Assembly (NCBI GenBank): GCA_965198915.1
Contig: CBDAQC010000002.1
Location: 1,550,001 to 1,614,000 of the forward strand
Direction of reading: 5' to 3'
Source of the DNA: BOG-908 sp965198915
GTDB lineage: Bacteria > Pseudomonadota > Alphaproteobacteria > Acetobacterales > Acetobacteraceae
DNA length: 64,000 nucleotides
Shown here: piece after piece, positions 25,388 through 33,840 of the stretch
Position numbering within the stretch: position 1 is the first letter of the stretch
How the letters are laid out: each line of letters starts with the position of its first letter
Notes under the pieces: model-generated
The model's input: only the letters and a program-made list of their open reading frames with translations
The model's database searches: none
What the model was told of the DNA's origin: nothing
Program-made: the position numbers and the translations under genes

Positions 25388-27349
25388 ATGACAGCTGAAC
25401 CACGTATCACCCCGCCTTCGTCCAAGACGGGTGGCCGCCCTGCCACGCCGCTGCTGGACCGGGTCAACACGCCGGCGGACCTGCGCAACCTGTCCGACGA
25501 GCAGCTCCACCAGGTAGCCGACGAGCTGCGGGCGGAGACGGTGGACGCCGTCAGCACCACGGGCGGCCATCTCGGCGCCTCGCTCGGCGTGGTCGAGCTG
25601 ACAGTGGCCCTGCACGCGGTGTTCGACGCGCCCACGGATAAGATCATCTGGGACGTGGGCCACCAGGCCTACCCGCACAAGATCCTCACCGGACGGCGGG
25701 ACCGGATACGCACCCTGCGGCAGGCGCGCGGCCTCTCTGGCTTCACACGCCGCAGCGAGAGCGAATATGACCCGTTCGGCGCCGCCCACAGCTCCACCTC
25801 CATCTCGGCCGGCCTGGGCTTCGCGGTGGCCAACGAGCTGCAGGGCCACCCCGAGCGCCATGTGGTGGCCGTGATCGGCGACGGTGCGATGAGCGCGGGC
25901 ATGGCCTACGAGGCGATGAACAACGCCGGCGCCCGCAAGAGCCGCCTGATTGTCGTGCTCAACGACAACGAGATGTCGATCGCCGCCCCCGTGGGTGCGA
26001 TGAGCGCCTATCTCTCCCGCCTGATGAGCTCGCGCAGCTTCCTCAACCTGCGCGACGTGGCCGCCCGCATGGCCAAGCACTTCCCTTTCGGCCTGGAGAA
26101 GACCGTCAAGCGCGCCGAGGAATACGCCCGCGGCCTGCTCACCGGCGGCACTTTGTTCGAGGAGCTGGGCTTCTACTACATCGGCCCGATCGACGGCCAT
26201 AACATGGACCACCTGCTGCCTGTGCTGCGCAATCTGCGCGACGCGGAGGCGCACGGCCCGATCCTGCTGCACGTGATCACCCAGAAGGGCCACGGCTACG
26301 CCCCGGCCGAGGCCACCGCCGACAAGCTGCATGCGGTCGCCAAGTTCAACGTGGTTACCGGCGAGCAAGTGCGCGCGCCCGCCGGCCCGCCCACCTACAC
26401 GAAAGTGTTCTCGGACGCGCTGATGGCCGAGGCCGACGCCAACCCGTCAGTGGTCGCCATCACCGCCGCGATGCCGTCCGGCACCGGGCTCGACAAATTC
26501 GCCCGCAAATACCCGGACCGCTTCTTCGACGTGGGCATCGCCGAGCAGCACGCGGTCACCTTCGCAGCCGCCATGGCAGCCGAGGGCATGGTGCCGTTCG
26601 CCGCGATCTACTCCACGTTCCTGCAGCGCGCCTATGACCAGGTGGTGCACGACGTGGTGCTGCAGAACCTGCCCGTCCGCTTCGCCATCGACCGTGCCGG
26701 CTTGGTCGGCAATGACGGCGCCACTCACGCCGGCAGCTTCGACCTGTCCTATCTGTGCTGCCTGCCCGGCATCGTGGTGATGGCGCCGGCCGACGAGGCC
26801 GAGCTGATGCACATGGTGGCCACTTCCGCCGCCATAGGCGACCGCGCTTCCGCCTTCCGCTACCCGCGCGGCGAGGGCACAGGGGCTGTCTTGCCGGCCC
26901 GCGGCGAGGTGCTCCCAATCGGCCGTGGCCGCCTGCTTCGCGAGGGCGGGCGCGTCGCCATACTCAGCCTGGGTACACGTTTGGGCGAGGCGCTGCGCGC
27001 CGCCGATGAACTTGCCGCACGCGGCCTGCCCGCCACGGTGGCGGACGCACGCTTTGCAAAGCCGATCGACATCGCACTGCTTGAACAGCTGGCCCGCCAC
27101 CATGAAGTGCTCGTCACGATCGAGGAGGCGGCCGTCGGCGGCTTCTCCGCCCAGATCGGCCACCATCTGGCGACTAACGGTCTGCTGGACAACGGATTGA
27201 GGTACAGGCCCATGGTCCTGCCGGACCGCTTCATCGACCACGCCAGCCCCGCCGCCCAGCTCGCCGAGGCAGGGCTCGACGCCCGCGCGATCGTCACTAC
27301 CGTCCTGGGTGCCCTGGGCCGTGACGTGCGCGAGGCGGTGGGCCTGTGA
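25388..27349 (+). CDS. dxs: 1-deoxy-D-xylulose-5-phosphate synthase
   Basis: Dxs is the thiamine-diphosphate enzyme that commits pyruvate and glyceraldehyde 3-phosphate to the MEP isoprenoid pathway. The 653-residue protein has GGHLGASLGVVELT at ~residue 58, the ThDP site GDGAMSAGMAYEAMNNAG at ~residue 163, and FDVGIAEQHAVTFAAAMA at ~residue 380. GAGGGAG precedes the ATG. The hpnM-like gene overlaps its stop. Confidence 0.97.
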   Translation: MTAEPRITPPSSKTGGRPATPLLDRVNTPADLRNLSDEQLHQVADELRAETVDAVSTTGGHLGASLGVVELTVALHAVFDAPTDKIIWDVGHQAYPHKILTGRRDRIRTLRQARGLSGFTRRSESEYDPFGAAHSSTSISAGLGFAVANELQGHPERHVVAVIGDGAMSAGMAYEAMNNAGARKSRLIVVLNDNEMSIAAPVGAMSAYLSRLMSSRSFLNLRDVAARMAKHFPFGLEKTVKRAEEYARGLLTGGTLFEELGFYYIGPIDGHNMDHLLPVLRNLRDAEAHGPILLHVITQKGHGYAPAEATADKLHAVAKFNVVTGEQVRAPAGPPTYTKVFSDALMAEADANPSVVAITAAMPSGTGLDKFARKYPDRFFDVGIAEQHAVTFAAAMAAEGMVPFAAIYSTFLQRAYDQVVHDVVLQNLPVRFAIDRAGLVGNDGATHAGSFDLSYLCCLPGIVVMAPADEAELMHMVATSAAIGDRASAFRYPRGEGTGAVLPARGEVLPIGRGRLLREGGRVAILSLGTRLGEALRAADELAARGLPATVADARFAKPIDIALLEQLARHHEVLVTIEEAAVGGFSAQIGHHLATNGLLDNGLRYRPMVLPDRFIDHASPAAQLAEAGLDARAIVTTVLGALGRDVREAVGL

Positions 27350-27951
27350 GGCGGCTGCTCGCCATCGCGGCGTGCACGCTTACAGCGGGCGCCGCGCTGG
27401 CGCAGTCCGCCGAGCCCTCGGCGCCGATCGCCGGCCTTGACGCTGCTTTGGTGACCGCGCTGAAGACCGGCTCGCAGCCCTTCCCTGCCCGCTACACGGC
27501 GCTGGCGCCCGCTGTGGACCATGCTTTCAACCTGCCGCAGATACTGCAGACGGTGGTGGGCCTGCGCTGGGCCAGCATACCGCCAGACCAGCAGAAGACC
27601 CTGCTCGCCACCTTTCGCGCCTACACCGTCAGCAGCTACGCCAGCAACTTCACCAACGGTGCGGACACCCAGATCAAGCTGCTGCCAGAAACCCGCAGCA
27701 TCGGGGCGGACCGCGTAGTTGAGACGCAGATCGAGCCCAAGACGGGCGATGCCACGCGGATCGACTATGTGATGCGGCAGGGCCCTGCCGGCTGGCAGGC
27801 GGTGGACGTGCTGGAACAGGGCACCATCAGCCAGGTGGCCGTGCAACGGTCGGATTTCCGCAGCCTGCTCTCCGCCGGCGGCGCGCAGAAACTGACCGCC
27901 AGCCTGCAGGCCAAGATCGACACGATGTCTGGCGGCACCATCAAGCCGTGA
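27346..27951 (+). CDS. hpnM: MlaC/Ttg2D-family protein, HpnM-like
   Basis: This is a 201-residue secreted protein with signal peptide RRLLAIAACTLTAGAALA. It has the helical MlaC/Ttg2D fold signature: FNLPQILQTVVGLRW, LLATFRAYTVSSYASNF and IDYVMRQGPAGWQAVDVLEQGTI. MlaC proteins carry phospholipids across the periplasm; HpnM versions occur in hopanoid clusters. I call it HpnM-like because it is coupled to dxs upstream and hpnI downstream; general MlaC cannot be excluded. The GTG start overlaps the dxs stop. Confidence 0.75.
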   Translation: MRRLLAIAACTLTAGAALAQSAEPSAPIAGLDAALVTALKTGSQPFPARYTALAPAVDHAFNLPQILQTVVGLRWASIPPDQQKTLLATFRAYTVSSYASNFTNGADTQIKLLPETRSIGADRVVETQIEPKTGDATRIDYVMRQGPAGWQAVDVLEQGTISQVAVQRSDFRSLLSAGGAQKLTASLQAKIDTMSGGTIKP

Positions 27952-29114
27952 GCATGGCAGTGCCTTGCATGCCTGTCCTGTTCACCGCCGCGCTGACCCT
28001 GGCGGGCTTCGTCCAGGCGGCTGCCGGCTGGCGGGCGGTGCGCCGGTTCCGCCGCAATCGTCCGTCCGCAGGTGACCGGCCGCCATTGACCGTGCTGAAG
28101 CCGCTGCACGGCGACGAGCCGATGCTGGAGCAGGCGCTGGCCAGCTTCTGCGCCCAGGACTATCCGGACTTCCAGGTGGTCTTCGGCGTGCAATCGGCCG
28201 ACGACTCGGCCGTCCCGGTTGTGGAGCGTCTGTTCAGCCGCTTTCCGGACCTGGACATGGAGCTGGTGATCGACCCCACGCTGCATGGCACCAACCGCAA
28301 GATCGGCAACCTGATCAACATGTTCCCGTCCGCTAGGCACAACCTGCTGGTCATTTCGGACAGTGACATGCACGCGCCGCCCGGCTATCTGGCCAGCGTG
28401 GCGGACGCGCTTTGCGTGCCGGGAACCGGCCTGGTCACCACGCTGTATACCGGCCTGCCCGCTTCGGGCGGCTTAATCGGCCAACTCGGCGCCGCCTACA
28501 TCACCCAGAGCTTCGCCGCCGGCGCGCTGATGGCACGCGGACTGGGGCGGCAGGATTGCATGGGCGCCACCATGGCGCTCACACGCGAGACGCTGATGCG
28601 TGTCGGCGGCCTTCCCGCGCTCTCGCCCTTCGTGGCGGACGATGCCGTGCTTGGCGCCAAGGTGCGCGCGCTGGGCAAGACCGTGGCGCTGGCGCAGAGC
28701 GTGCCCGCCACCACTGTGGGCGAGGCCAGCCTGGCTGCCCTGTTCCGCCATGAACTGCGCTGGGCGCGCACGATACGCGCGGTCGAACCGCTCGGCTACT
28801 CCGTCTCCGTCATCCAGTTCCCGGCGTTCTGGGGAATGCTGACCTTCGCCATGTCGGGTGCGGCCGCCTGGGCCGCGTGGCTCTGGCTCGCCGCGGTTGT
28901 CTGGCGGGGCGTGCTCGGCCACAGCATAGAGCGCGGCATGGGCGGCGCCCGCACGCCGCTGTGGCTGCCTGCCCTGCGTGACGTGCTCTCGATGGCAGTG
29001 CTACTTACCGCCTATATGGGTGGCGAGGTCGCCTGGCGCGGCCATACCTTGCGCACCGACCAGGATACGCGTTTCACCACCGGCCGGGTGCTTCTGGCAC
29101 CACGGCGAGGATAG
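27948..29114 (+). CDS. hpnI: Hopanoid biosynthesis glycosyltransferase HpnI
   Basis: HpnI adds N-acetylglucosamine to bacteriohopanetetrol. The 388-residue GT2 enzyme resembles ceramide glucosyltransferase: N-terminal membrane segment, LTVLKPLHGDEPMLEQAL, the DSDM metal site in LLVISDSDMHAPPGYL at ~residue 138, and C-terminal membrane segments with a conserved QFPAFWGMLTF. The R-type end is in FRHELRWARTIR. The GTG overlaps hpnM; ATG 27954 is an alternative start. Confidence 0.9.
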   Translation: MSMAVPCMPVLFTAALTLAGFVQAAAGWRAVRRFRRNRPSAGDRPPLTVLKPLHGDEPMLEQALASFCAQDYPDFQVVFGVQSADDSAVPVVERLFSRFPDLDMELVIDPTLHGTNRKIGNLINMFPSARHNLLVISDSDMHAPPGYLASVADALCVPGTGLVTTLYTGLPASGGLIGQLGAAYITQSFAAGALMARGLGRQDCMGATMALTRETLMRVGGLPALSPFVADDAVLGAKVRALGKTVALAQSVPATTVGEASLAALFRHELRWARTIRAVEPLGYSVSVIQFPAFWGMLTFAMSGAAAWAAWLWLAAVVWRGVLGHSIERGMGGARTPLWLPALRDVLSMAVLLTAYMGGEVAWRGHTLRTDQDTRFTTGRVLLAPRRG

Positions 29115-29120
29115 ACCACG

Positions 29121-30554
29121 ATGATGAAAACCCTCTTCCTGCAGCCGCCCTCCTTCGATGGCTTCGACGGCGGCGCCGGCTCGCGCTACCAGGCCAAGCG
29201 CGAGATCAAGAGCTTCTGGTATCCCACCTGGCTGGCCCAGCCCGCCGCCCTGGTGCCGGGCAGCCGCCTGATCGACAGCCCGCCGGCGCGCATCTCGCTG
29301 GAGACGGTGACGCAGGCCGCGCGCGAGCACGACCTCGTGGTCATGCACACCAGCACGCCGTCCTTCGCGTCCGACGTGAAGGTGGCCGCGGCGCTCAAGG
29401 CCGCCAAGCCGTCGCTGAAGATTGGCATGGTCGGCGCCAAGGTCGCCGTGCAGCCGCGCGAGAGCATGGAGGCCAGCGCCGGCATCATCGACTTCGTGGC
29501 CCGCAACGAGTTCGACTTTACCATCAAGGAAGTGGCCGAGGACCGCCCCTGGGCGGATATCGACGGCATCACCTGGCGCAACCCGGCAGGCGAACTGGTG
29601 CACAACCGCGAGCGCGCGATGCTGGAGGACATGGACAGCCTGCCCTTCGTCACCGACGTGTACAAGCAGAACTTGCGCATCGAAGACTACTTCATCGGCT
29701 ACCTGCTTCACCCCTATATCAGCTTCTACACCGGCCGCGGCTGCAAATCGCATTGCACCTTCTGCCTGTGGCCGCAGACCGTGGGCGGACACCGCTACCG
29801 TGTGCGCAGCCCGCAGAACGTGGCCGCAGAAATCGCGCAATGCATGCGCATGTTCCCACAGGTGCGTGAGTATTTCTTCGACGACGACACGTTCACCGAC
29901 GACCTTCCGCGCGCCGAAGCGATCGCGCGCGAACTCGGTAAGCTCGGCGTCACCTGGTCCTGCAACGCCAAGGCCAACGTGCCGCGCGCTACGCTGAAAG
30001 TGCTGAAGGACAACGGCCTGCGCCTGCTGCTGGTAGGCTACGAGAGCGGCAACCAGCAGATACTCTACAACATCAAGAAGGGCATGCGCATCGACGTGGC
30101 GCGCCAGTTCACCCGTGACTGCCACGAGCTGGGCATCAAGATACACGGCACCTTCATCCTGGGCCTGCCGGGCGAGAGCCAGGAGACGATTCAGGAGACG
30201 ATACGCTTCGCCACCGACATCAACCCGCACACCATCCAGGTATCGCTGGCCGCCCCCTATCCCGGCACGTTCCTCTACAAGCAGGCGATGGAGAATGGCT
30301 GGCTGGACATCAAGAATGCCGAGCTGATCGACGACCACGGCATACAGATCGCGCCGCTCACCTATCCGCACCTGGCGCACACGGAAATTTTCGACAACGT
30401 CGAGACATTCTACAAGAAGTTCTATTTCCGCGCACCGAAGATCGCCTCCATCGTGGGCGAGATGCTGGGCAGCCGGCAGATGATGGTGCGACGCCTGCGT
30501 GAGGGCGTCGAGTTCTTCCAGTTCCTGCGGGAGCGGCACAAGGAGGCCGCATAA
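29121..30554 (+). CDS. hpnJ: Hopanoid biosynthesis radical SAM protein HpnJ
   Basis: HpnJ is the radical SAM enzyme needed to convert bacteriohopanetetrol glucosamine to the cyclitol ether. The 477-residue protein has an N-terminal B12-binding-like region (residues ~60-160) and the 4Fe-4S cluster motif CKSHCTFCLWPQT at ~residue 208, then a radical SAM barrel with FFDDDTFTDD and LLVGYESGNQQIL. It begins 6 bp after hpnI. Confidence 0.93.
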   Translation: MMKTLFLQPPSFDGFDGGAGSRYQAKREIKSFWYPTWLAQPAALVPGSRLIDSPPARISLETVTQAAREHDLVVMHTSTPSFASDVKVAAALKAAKPSLKIGMVGAKVAVQPRESMEASAGIIDFVARNEFDFTIKEVAEDRPWADIDGITWRNPAGELVHNRERAMLEDMDSLPFVTDVYKQNLRIEDYFIGYLLHPYISFYTGRGCKSHCTFCLWPQTVGGHRYRVRSPQNVAAEIAQCMRMFPQVREYFFDDDTFTDDLPRAEAIARELGKLGVTWSCNAKANVPRATLKVLKDNGLRLLLVGYESGNQQILYNIKKGMRIDVARQFTRDCHELGIKIHGTFILGLPGESQETIQETIRFATDINPHTIQVSLAAPYPGTFLYKQAMENGWLDIKNAELIDDHGIQIAPLTYPHLAHTEIFDNVETFYKKFYFRAPKIASIVGEMLGSRQMMVRRLREGVEFFQFLRERHKEAA

Positions 30555-30688
30555 GAAAGGCCTTCTTTTTTGAGAAGAAGAAGCAAAAATCTTTTCTTCC
30601 GCTGTCGCGAACCTGTTCTTCATTCGCCGACAGGGATCAAACGTTTTTCGCTACTATTTTTCAGATGGGAAGGCGGTTCTTGCCTTCC
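30555..30688. repeat. A/T-rich repeat pair E (R arm 30555-30597, F arm 30635-30688)
   Basis: The R arm is near consensus and directly follows the hpnJ stop. The F arm is diverged and overlaps the start of hpnK. The spacer contains CTGTCG and CGACAG in inverted orientation. Confidence 0.75.
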
Positions 30689-31522
30689 CTGATCACCACC
30701 GCCGACGATTTCGGGCTGACGGAGGGCGTGAACGAAGCCGTGCAGGATGCCGCCGCAAACGGAATCCTGACCACCGCAAGCCTGATGGTATCGGCACCTT
30801 ACGCCGCTGACGCCGTAGCGTGCGCGCACAAGCTGCCCAGCCTGGCCGTAGGCCTGCATCTCGTGGTCATTGAAGGCACACCGACGCTGCCGCCCGAGGC
30901 TATACCCGACCTCGTCGGGCCAGACGGCCGCTTTCCGTCTGACCAGTTGCGGCTGGGCGTGAACTACTATTTCCGTCCGCGGATACGCCGTCAGCTCGAA
31001 GCGGAGATCCGCGCGCAGTTCGAGGCATTTCGCAAAACCGGCCTGAAGCTGGATCACGCGAACGCGCACAAGCACATGCACCTGCACCCAACGGTCGGCC
31101 GGCTTCTCATACGCATCGGACGCGAATTCGGCCTGCGCGCGCTGCGCATTCCGGTAGAGACACCATTCACCGGCGGCCCTGCCTCCGGCTTCGGCGACGC
31201 GGTCCTGCGCCGCTGGAACCGCGTGTTGCGCCGTCAGGCACGCCAAGCCGGCCTGCTGTGCAACGATCACGTCATCGGCCTTGGCTGGACCGGACACATG
31301 ACGCTGCCGCGCGTGCAGGCAGCTCTGACGCAGTTACGGCCTGGCCTGACGGAGATGTATTTCCATCCGGCAACGCAGCGAGACGCGACGCTGACATACC
31401 TGATGCCAGGCTACGAACATGTCGCGGAATATCGGGCTTTGCTCGACGTGCGTGTTTCGCCGGATATCAGGTTAACGACGTTCGGTGCGAATGTCATTCA
31501 CGGCGTTGCGCAATGTTCCTGA
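30665..31522 (+). CDS. hpnK: Hopanoid biosynthesis deacetylase HpnK (YdjC/ChbG fold)
   Basis: HpnK removes the acetyl group from N-acetylglucosaminyl bacteriohopanetetrol. The 285-residue protein has the metal site ITTADDFGLTEGVNEAV at the N-terminus, GLHLVV and HANAHKHMHLHPTVGRL at ~residue 130. The first residues MGRRFLPSL align with the peptide encoded by the repeat's F arm, so the present start codon lies within a decayed repeat. Homologues usually start a few residues before the ADDFG motif. Confidence 0.92.
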   Translation: MGRRFLPSLITTADDFGLTEGVNEAVQDAAANGILTTASLMVSAPYAADAVACAHKLPSLAVGLHLVVIEGTPTLPPEAIPDLVGPDGRFPSDQLRLGVNYYFRPRIRRQLEAEIRAQFEAFRKTGLKLDHANAHKHMHLHPTVGRLLIRIGREFGLRALRIPVETPFTGGPASGFGDAVLRRWNRVLRRQARQAGLLCNDHVIGLGWTGHMTLPRVQAALTQLRPGLTEMYFHPATQRDATLTYLMPGYEHVAEYRALLDVRVSPDIRLTTFGANVIHGVAQCS

Positions 31523-31558
31523 ACATCAAGCCCGCGTAAACACGTTCAACTTGCTGCG

Positions 31559-31648
31559 ATGCAGGTGGATCAACCATTACCTGTCAGGCCGGTTCGGCGT
31601 GATCTATGTGACAACGGCATTTACAAACAGGTAACCGCGCCCATGTGA
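31559..31648 (+). CDS. Possible 29-codon leader ORF upstream of the inositol/YcaO operon
   Basis: A small open frame starts MQVDQPLPVRP, contains one cysteine (DLCDNG) and ends VTAPM. It lies between hpnK and the inositol-phosphate synthase gene. I see no Shine-Dalgarno sequence, so translation is uncertain. It overlaps an inverted repeat (TTACCTGT at 31577-31584 with ACAGGTAA at 31627-31634). It may be a leader peptide, a precursor peptide for the YcaO enzyme, or chance. Confidence 0.22.
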   Translation: MQVDQPLPVRPVRRDLCDNGIYKQVTAPM

Positions 31649-31676
31649 CGCGCCAGTACGGAGTTGTATGCTCCGT
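31577..31676 (+). promoter_or_regulatory. Inverted repeats in the leader of the inositol/YcaO operon
   Basis: TTACCTGT (31577-31584) and ACAGGTAA (31627-31634) are perfect complements 42 bp apart. A compact hairpin ACGGAG-TTGTATG-CTCCGT is at 31658-31676, ending 23 bp before the ATG at 31700. These could be operator half-sites or an RNA leader structure. Confidence 0.45.
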
Positions 31677-31699
31677 CGTTCAGCAAGGGAAGCAGTCGC

Positions 31700-32902
31700 A
31701 TGCCAGATAGCGGCGTTGAGTCGGGAAACTTCGGCCGGCGGCTTGGGGTATTGGTGGTGGGGCTGGGCGGTGCCGTGGCCAGCACCGCAGCCGCCGGTGT
31801 CGAGTTGCTGCGCGCCGGCTCGAACGATCTCGCGGGGCTTCCGCTCGCAAATGTCGGCGTGTCCGGCCTGGTGCCCTATCGCAACCTGCATTTCGCCGGG
31901 TGGGACGTACGCGGTGATGATCTTTCCGCCGCCGTGCGCGAACACCGCGTTCTCGATCGTGACCAGACCGATCTGGTGGACGAGCGCCTGTCGCAGATGA
32001 AGCCGTGGCCCGCCGCAGGGCGCGGTGACTTCTGCGCCAACATACACGGTACGAACATGATAGATGGCGGCCACCGTGCCGCTGTCGAACAGATACGCGC
32101 CGACATCCGCCGCTTCGCCGGGGATACCGGCATAGCCGATCTCGTCATGATCAACCTTGCCTCCGTCGAGCGCTGGCCGGACACCTCGCTCGCGGTCCTG
32201 CAGACGCACGCAGCGTTCGAACAGGGCCTGGACGGCGACGATCCCGCAATCAGCCCGGCGATGCTGTACGCCTATGCCGCGATCGTCGAGGACGTGCCCT
32301 ACGGCAATTTTACGCCCAGCCTCGCCGCGGACATCCCGGCGCTGACGCAATTGGCAAGCGAACGTTGCGTGCCGATTGCCGGCAAGGACGGCAAGACGGG
32401 CCAGACTTTTATAAAGACCGTGCTGGCACCCGCTTTCCGCGCAAGATCGCTCTATGTGGAGGGCTGGTTCTCCACCAACATACTAGGTAACCGGGACGGA
32501 CTGGCGCTCGACAACGCGGACAGCCTGAAATCCAAGCTGAACACGAAAGGCTCCGTACTAGACGACATACTCGGCTATCACGTCGACGATCACCTGGTGA
32601 ACATCCAGTACTACAAGCCGCGCGGCGACAACAAGGAAGCCTGGGACAACATCGACCTTGTGGGCTTCCTCGGCCAGCGCATGCAGATGAAAGTCAATTT
32701 CCTCTGCAGGGACAGCATACTTGCGGCGCCGCTGGTGATCGAGATCGCCCGGGTGCTCGATCTGGCGAAGCAGCGCAAGCGCGGCGGCATACAGGAACAG
32801 CTCGGCATTTTCTTTAAAGCGCCGATGACGCCGGCCGGAAAGCGCGAGGAGCACGCCTTCGCCGTGCAGGAGCGCAATCTTCTCGAGTGGCTCGCCGCCT
32901 GA
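31700..32902 (+). CDS. Inositol-3-phosphate synthase family protein
   Basis: Enzymes of this family convert glucose 6-phosphate to myo-inositol phosphate using NAD internally. The 400-residue protein has the NAD site LVVGLGGAVASTAAAGVEL at ~residue 16, DLVMINLASVER, and the C-terminal core KTGQTFIKTVLAPAF with LNTKGSVLDDILGYH and DHLVNIQYYKPRGDNKEAWDN region. AAGGGA precedes the ATG; a longer frame from 31664 lacks such support. It opens a nine-gene coupled operon. It may use a variant substrate, as it is somewhat distant from yeast INO1. Confidence 0.85.
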   Translation: MPDSGVESGNFGRRLGVLVVGLGGAVASTAAAGVELLRAGSNDLAGLPLANVGVSGLVPYRNLHFAGWDVRGDDLSAAVREHRVLDRDQTDLVDERLSQMKPWPAAGRGDFCANIHGTNMIDGGHRAAVEQIRADIRRFAGDTGIADLVMINLASVERWPDTSLAVLQTHAAFEQGLDGDDPAISPAMLYAYAAIVEDVPYGNFTPSLAADIPALTQLASERCVPIAGKDGKTGQTFIKTVLAPAFRARSLYVEGWFSTNILGNRDGLALDNADSLKSKLNTKGSVLDDILGYHVDDHLVNIQYYKPRGDNKEAWDNIDLVGFLGQRMQMKVNFLCRDSILAAPLVIEIARVLDLAKQRKRGGIQEQLGIFFKAPMTPAGKREEHAFAVQERNLLEWLAA

Positions 32903-33840
32903 TGGATGGCGGCGTTGCGTCACCGCATCTGCAGCCCGGCGACCTTCACCACGCCGCGACGCTTGCCGGCGAAGTGGCGGACCTGAAACGGATACGTGAC
33001 GCGCGCAGCCAGGACAGCCTGGGCGTTCGTGGTTTCCGCGCGGCTTGGCAGGCGCTCTGTGCCGGCACGCCGCCCGAAGCGGTCGCCGACGGTATAACCG
33101 CCGATGCTCTGGCAGCCACCCGCCTCGGCGCCGTGGACCGCGAAACCCTGCGCGAATCAGGGCTTAGCGACGCCTCAGCCATTCTCCTGCGCGGCTTCGA
33201 CGCCGCAGCGTCCGGCCTGCCCGAAGTAACACGGTCGAGGCTGCGGCAGCACGTCGCGCGCCTGCCTGGCGAAAGCTGGCCCGTTCGCGCCGTATCGGGC
33301 CTGCCGGGATTTGTCGAAGCGCTTGCCGGCCAGCCACGCGCGGGAGCGACCTGCCCCGGCAAGGCGCGAATCATATTGGAGCCCGCGGAGAACCACGCCG
33401 ATCATTGCCTGGCGGTGGCGGTGATCGGCGTGACCCTCGCAGAGTCCTATGGTGCCGACCCCGCGGTCGTGTTTCTCGCAGGCTTGGCGCATCATCTTCA
33501 CAACGCGACGCTGCCGGACAGCGGCTTTGCCGGCGAGATGCTGCTGGGCGACAAGCTACTGCCGCTGATGCAAAGATTGTTCGCGCGCGAGATAGCAAGC
33601 CTGCCGGCCCATCTCGCCCCGCCGGTCAGTGCAGCGCTCGCGGTAATCGCGGACGCGGACACGCCGGAGGGACGGGCGTTCCACGCGGCAGACGTGATCG
33701 ACCGCGTGCAGCAGATGCACTATTACGCGCGCGTCGCCGCGTTCACGGCACGCCAGGCGCTGGAAGATCTCGACCTGGTTCACGAAGGTCCTGTGCAGGC
33801 CTTCCACCACCGCGTCCTGGCACAGGCGGGCCTTTGGTGA
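32902..33840 (+). CDS. HD-domain protein, possible phosphohydrolase or diiron oxygenase
   Basis: This 312-residue protein has an N-terminal helical region of about 150 residues and an HD-type metal domain: ENHADHCLAVAVIGV at ~residue 164, FLAGLAHHLHNATLP at ~residue 192 and FHAADVIDRVQQMHYYAR at ~residue 262, giving H...HH...D. HD enzymes include phosphatases and the inositol oxygenase/PhnZ group. In this operon, removing phosphate from an inositol-phosphate conjugate or oxidising an inositol are both possible (inference). Its ATG shares one base with the previous TGA. Confidence 0.7.
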   Translation: MDGGVASPHLQPGDLHHAATLAGEVADLKRIRDARSQDSLGVRGFRAAWQALCAGTPPEAVADGITADALAATRLGAVDRETLRESGLSDASAILLRGFDAAASGLPEVTRSRLRQHVARLPGESWPVRAVSGLPGFVEALAGQPRAGATCPGKARIILEPAENHADHCLAVAVIGVTLAESYGADPAVVFLAGLAHHLHNATLPDSGFAGEMLLGDKLLPLMQRLFAREIASLPAHLAPPVSAALAVIADADTPEGRAFHAADVIDRVQQMHYYARVAAFTARQALEDLDLVHEGPVQAFHHRVLAQAGLW

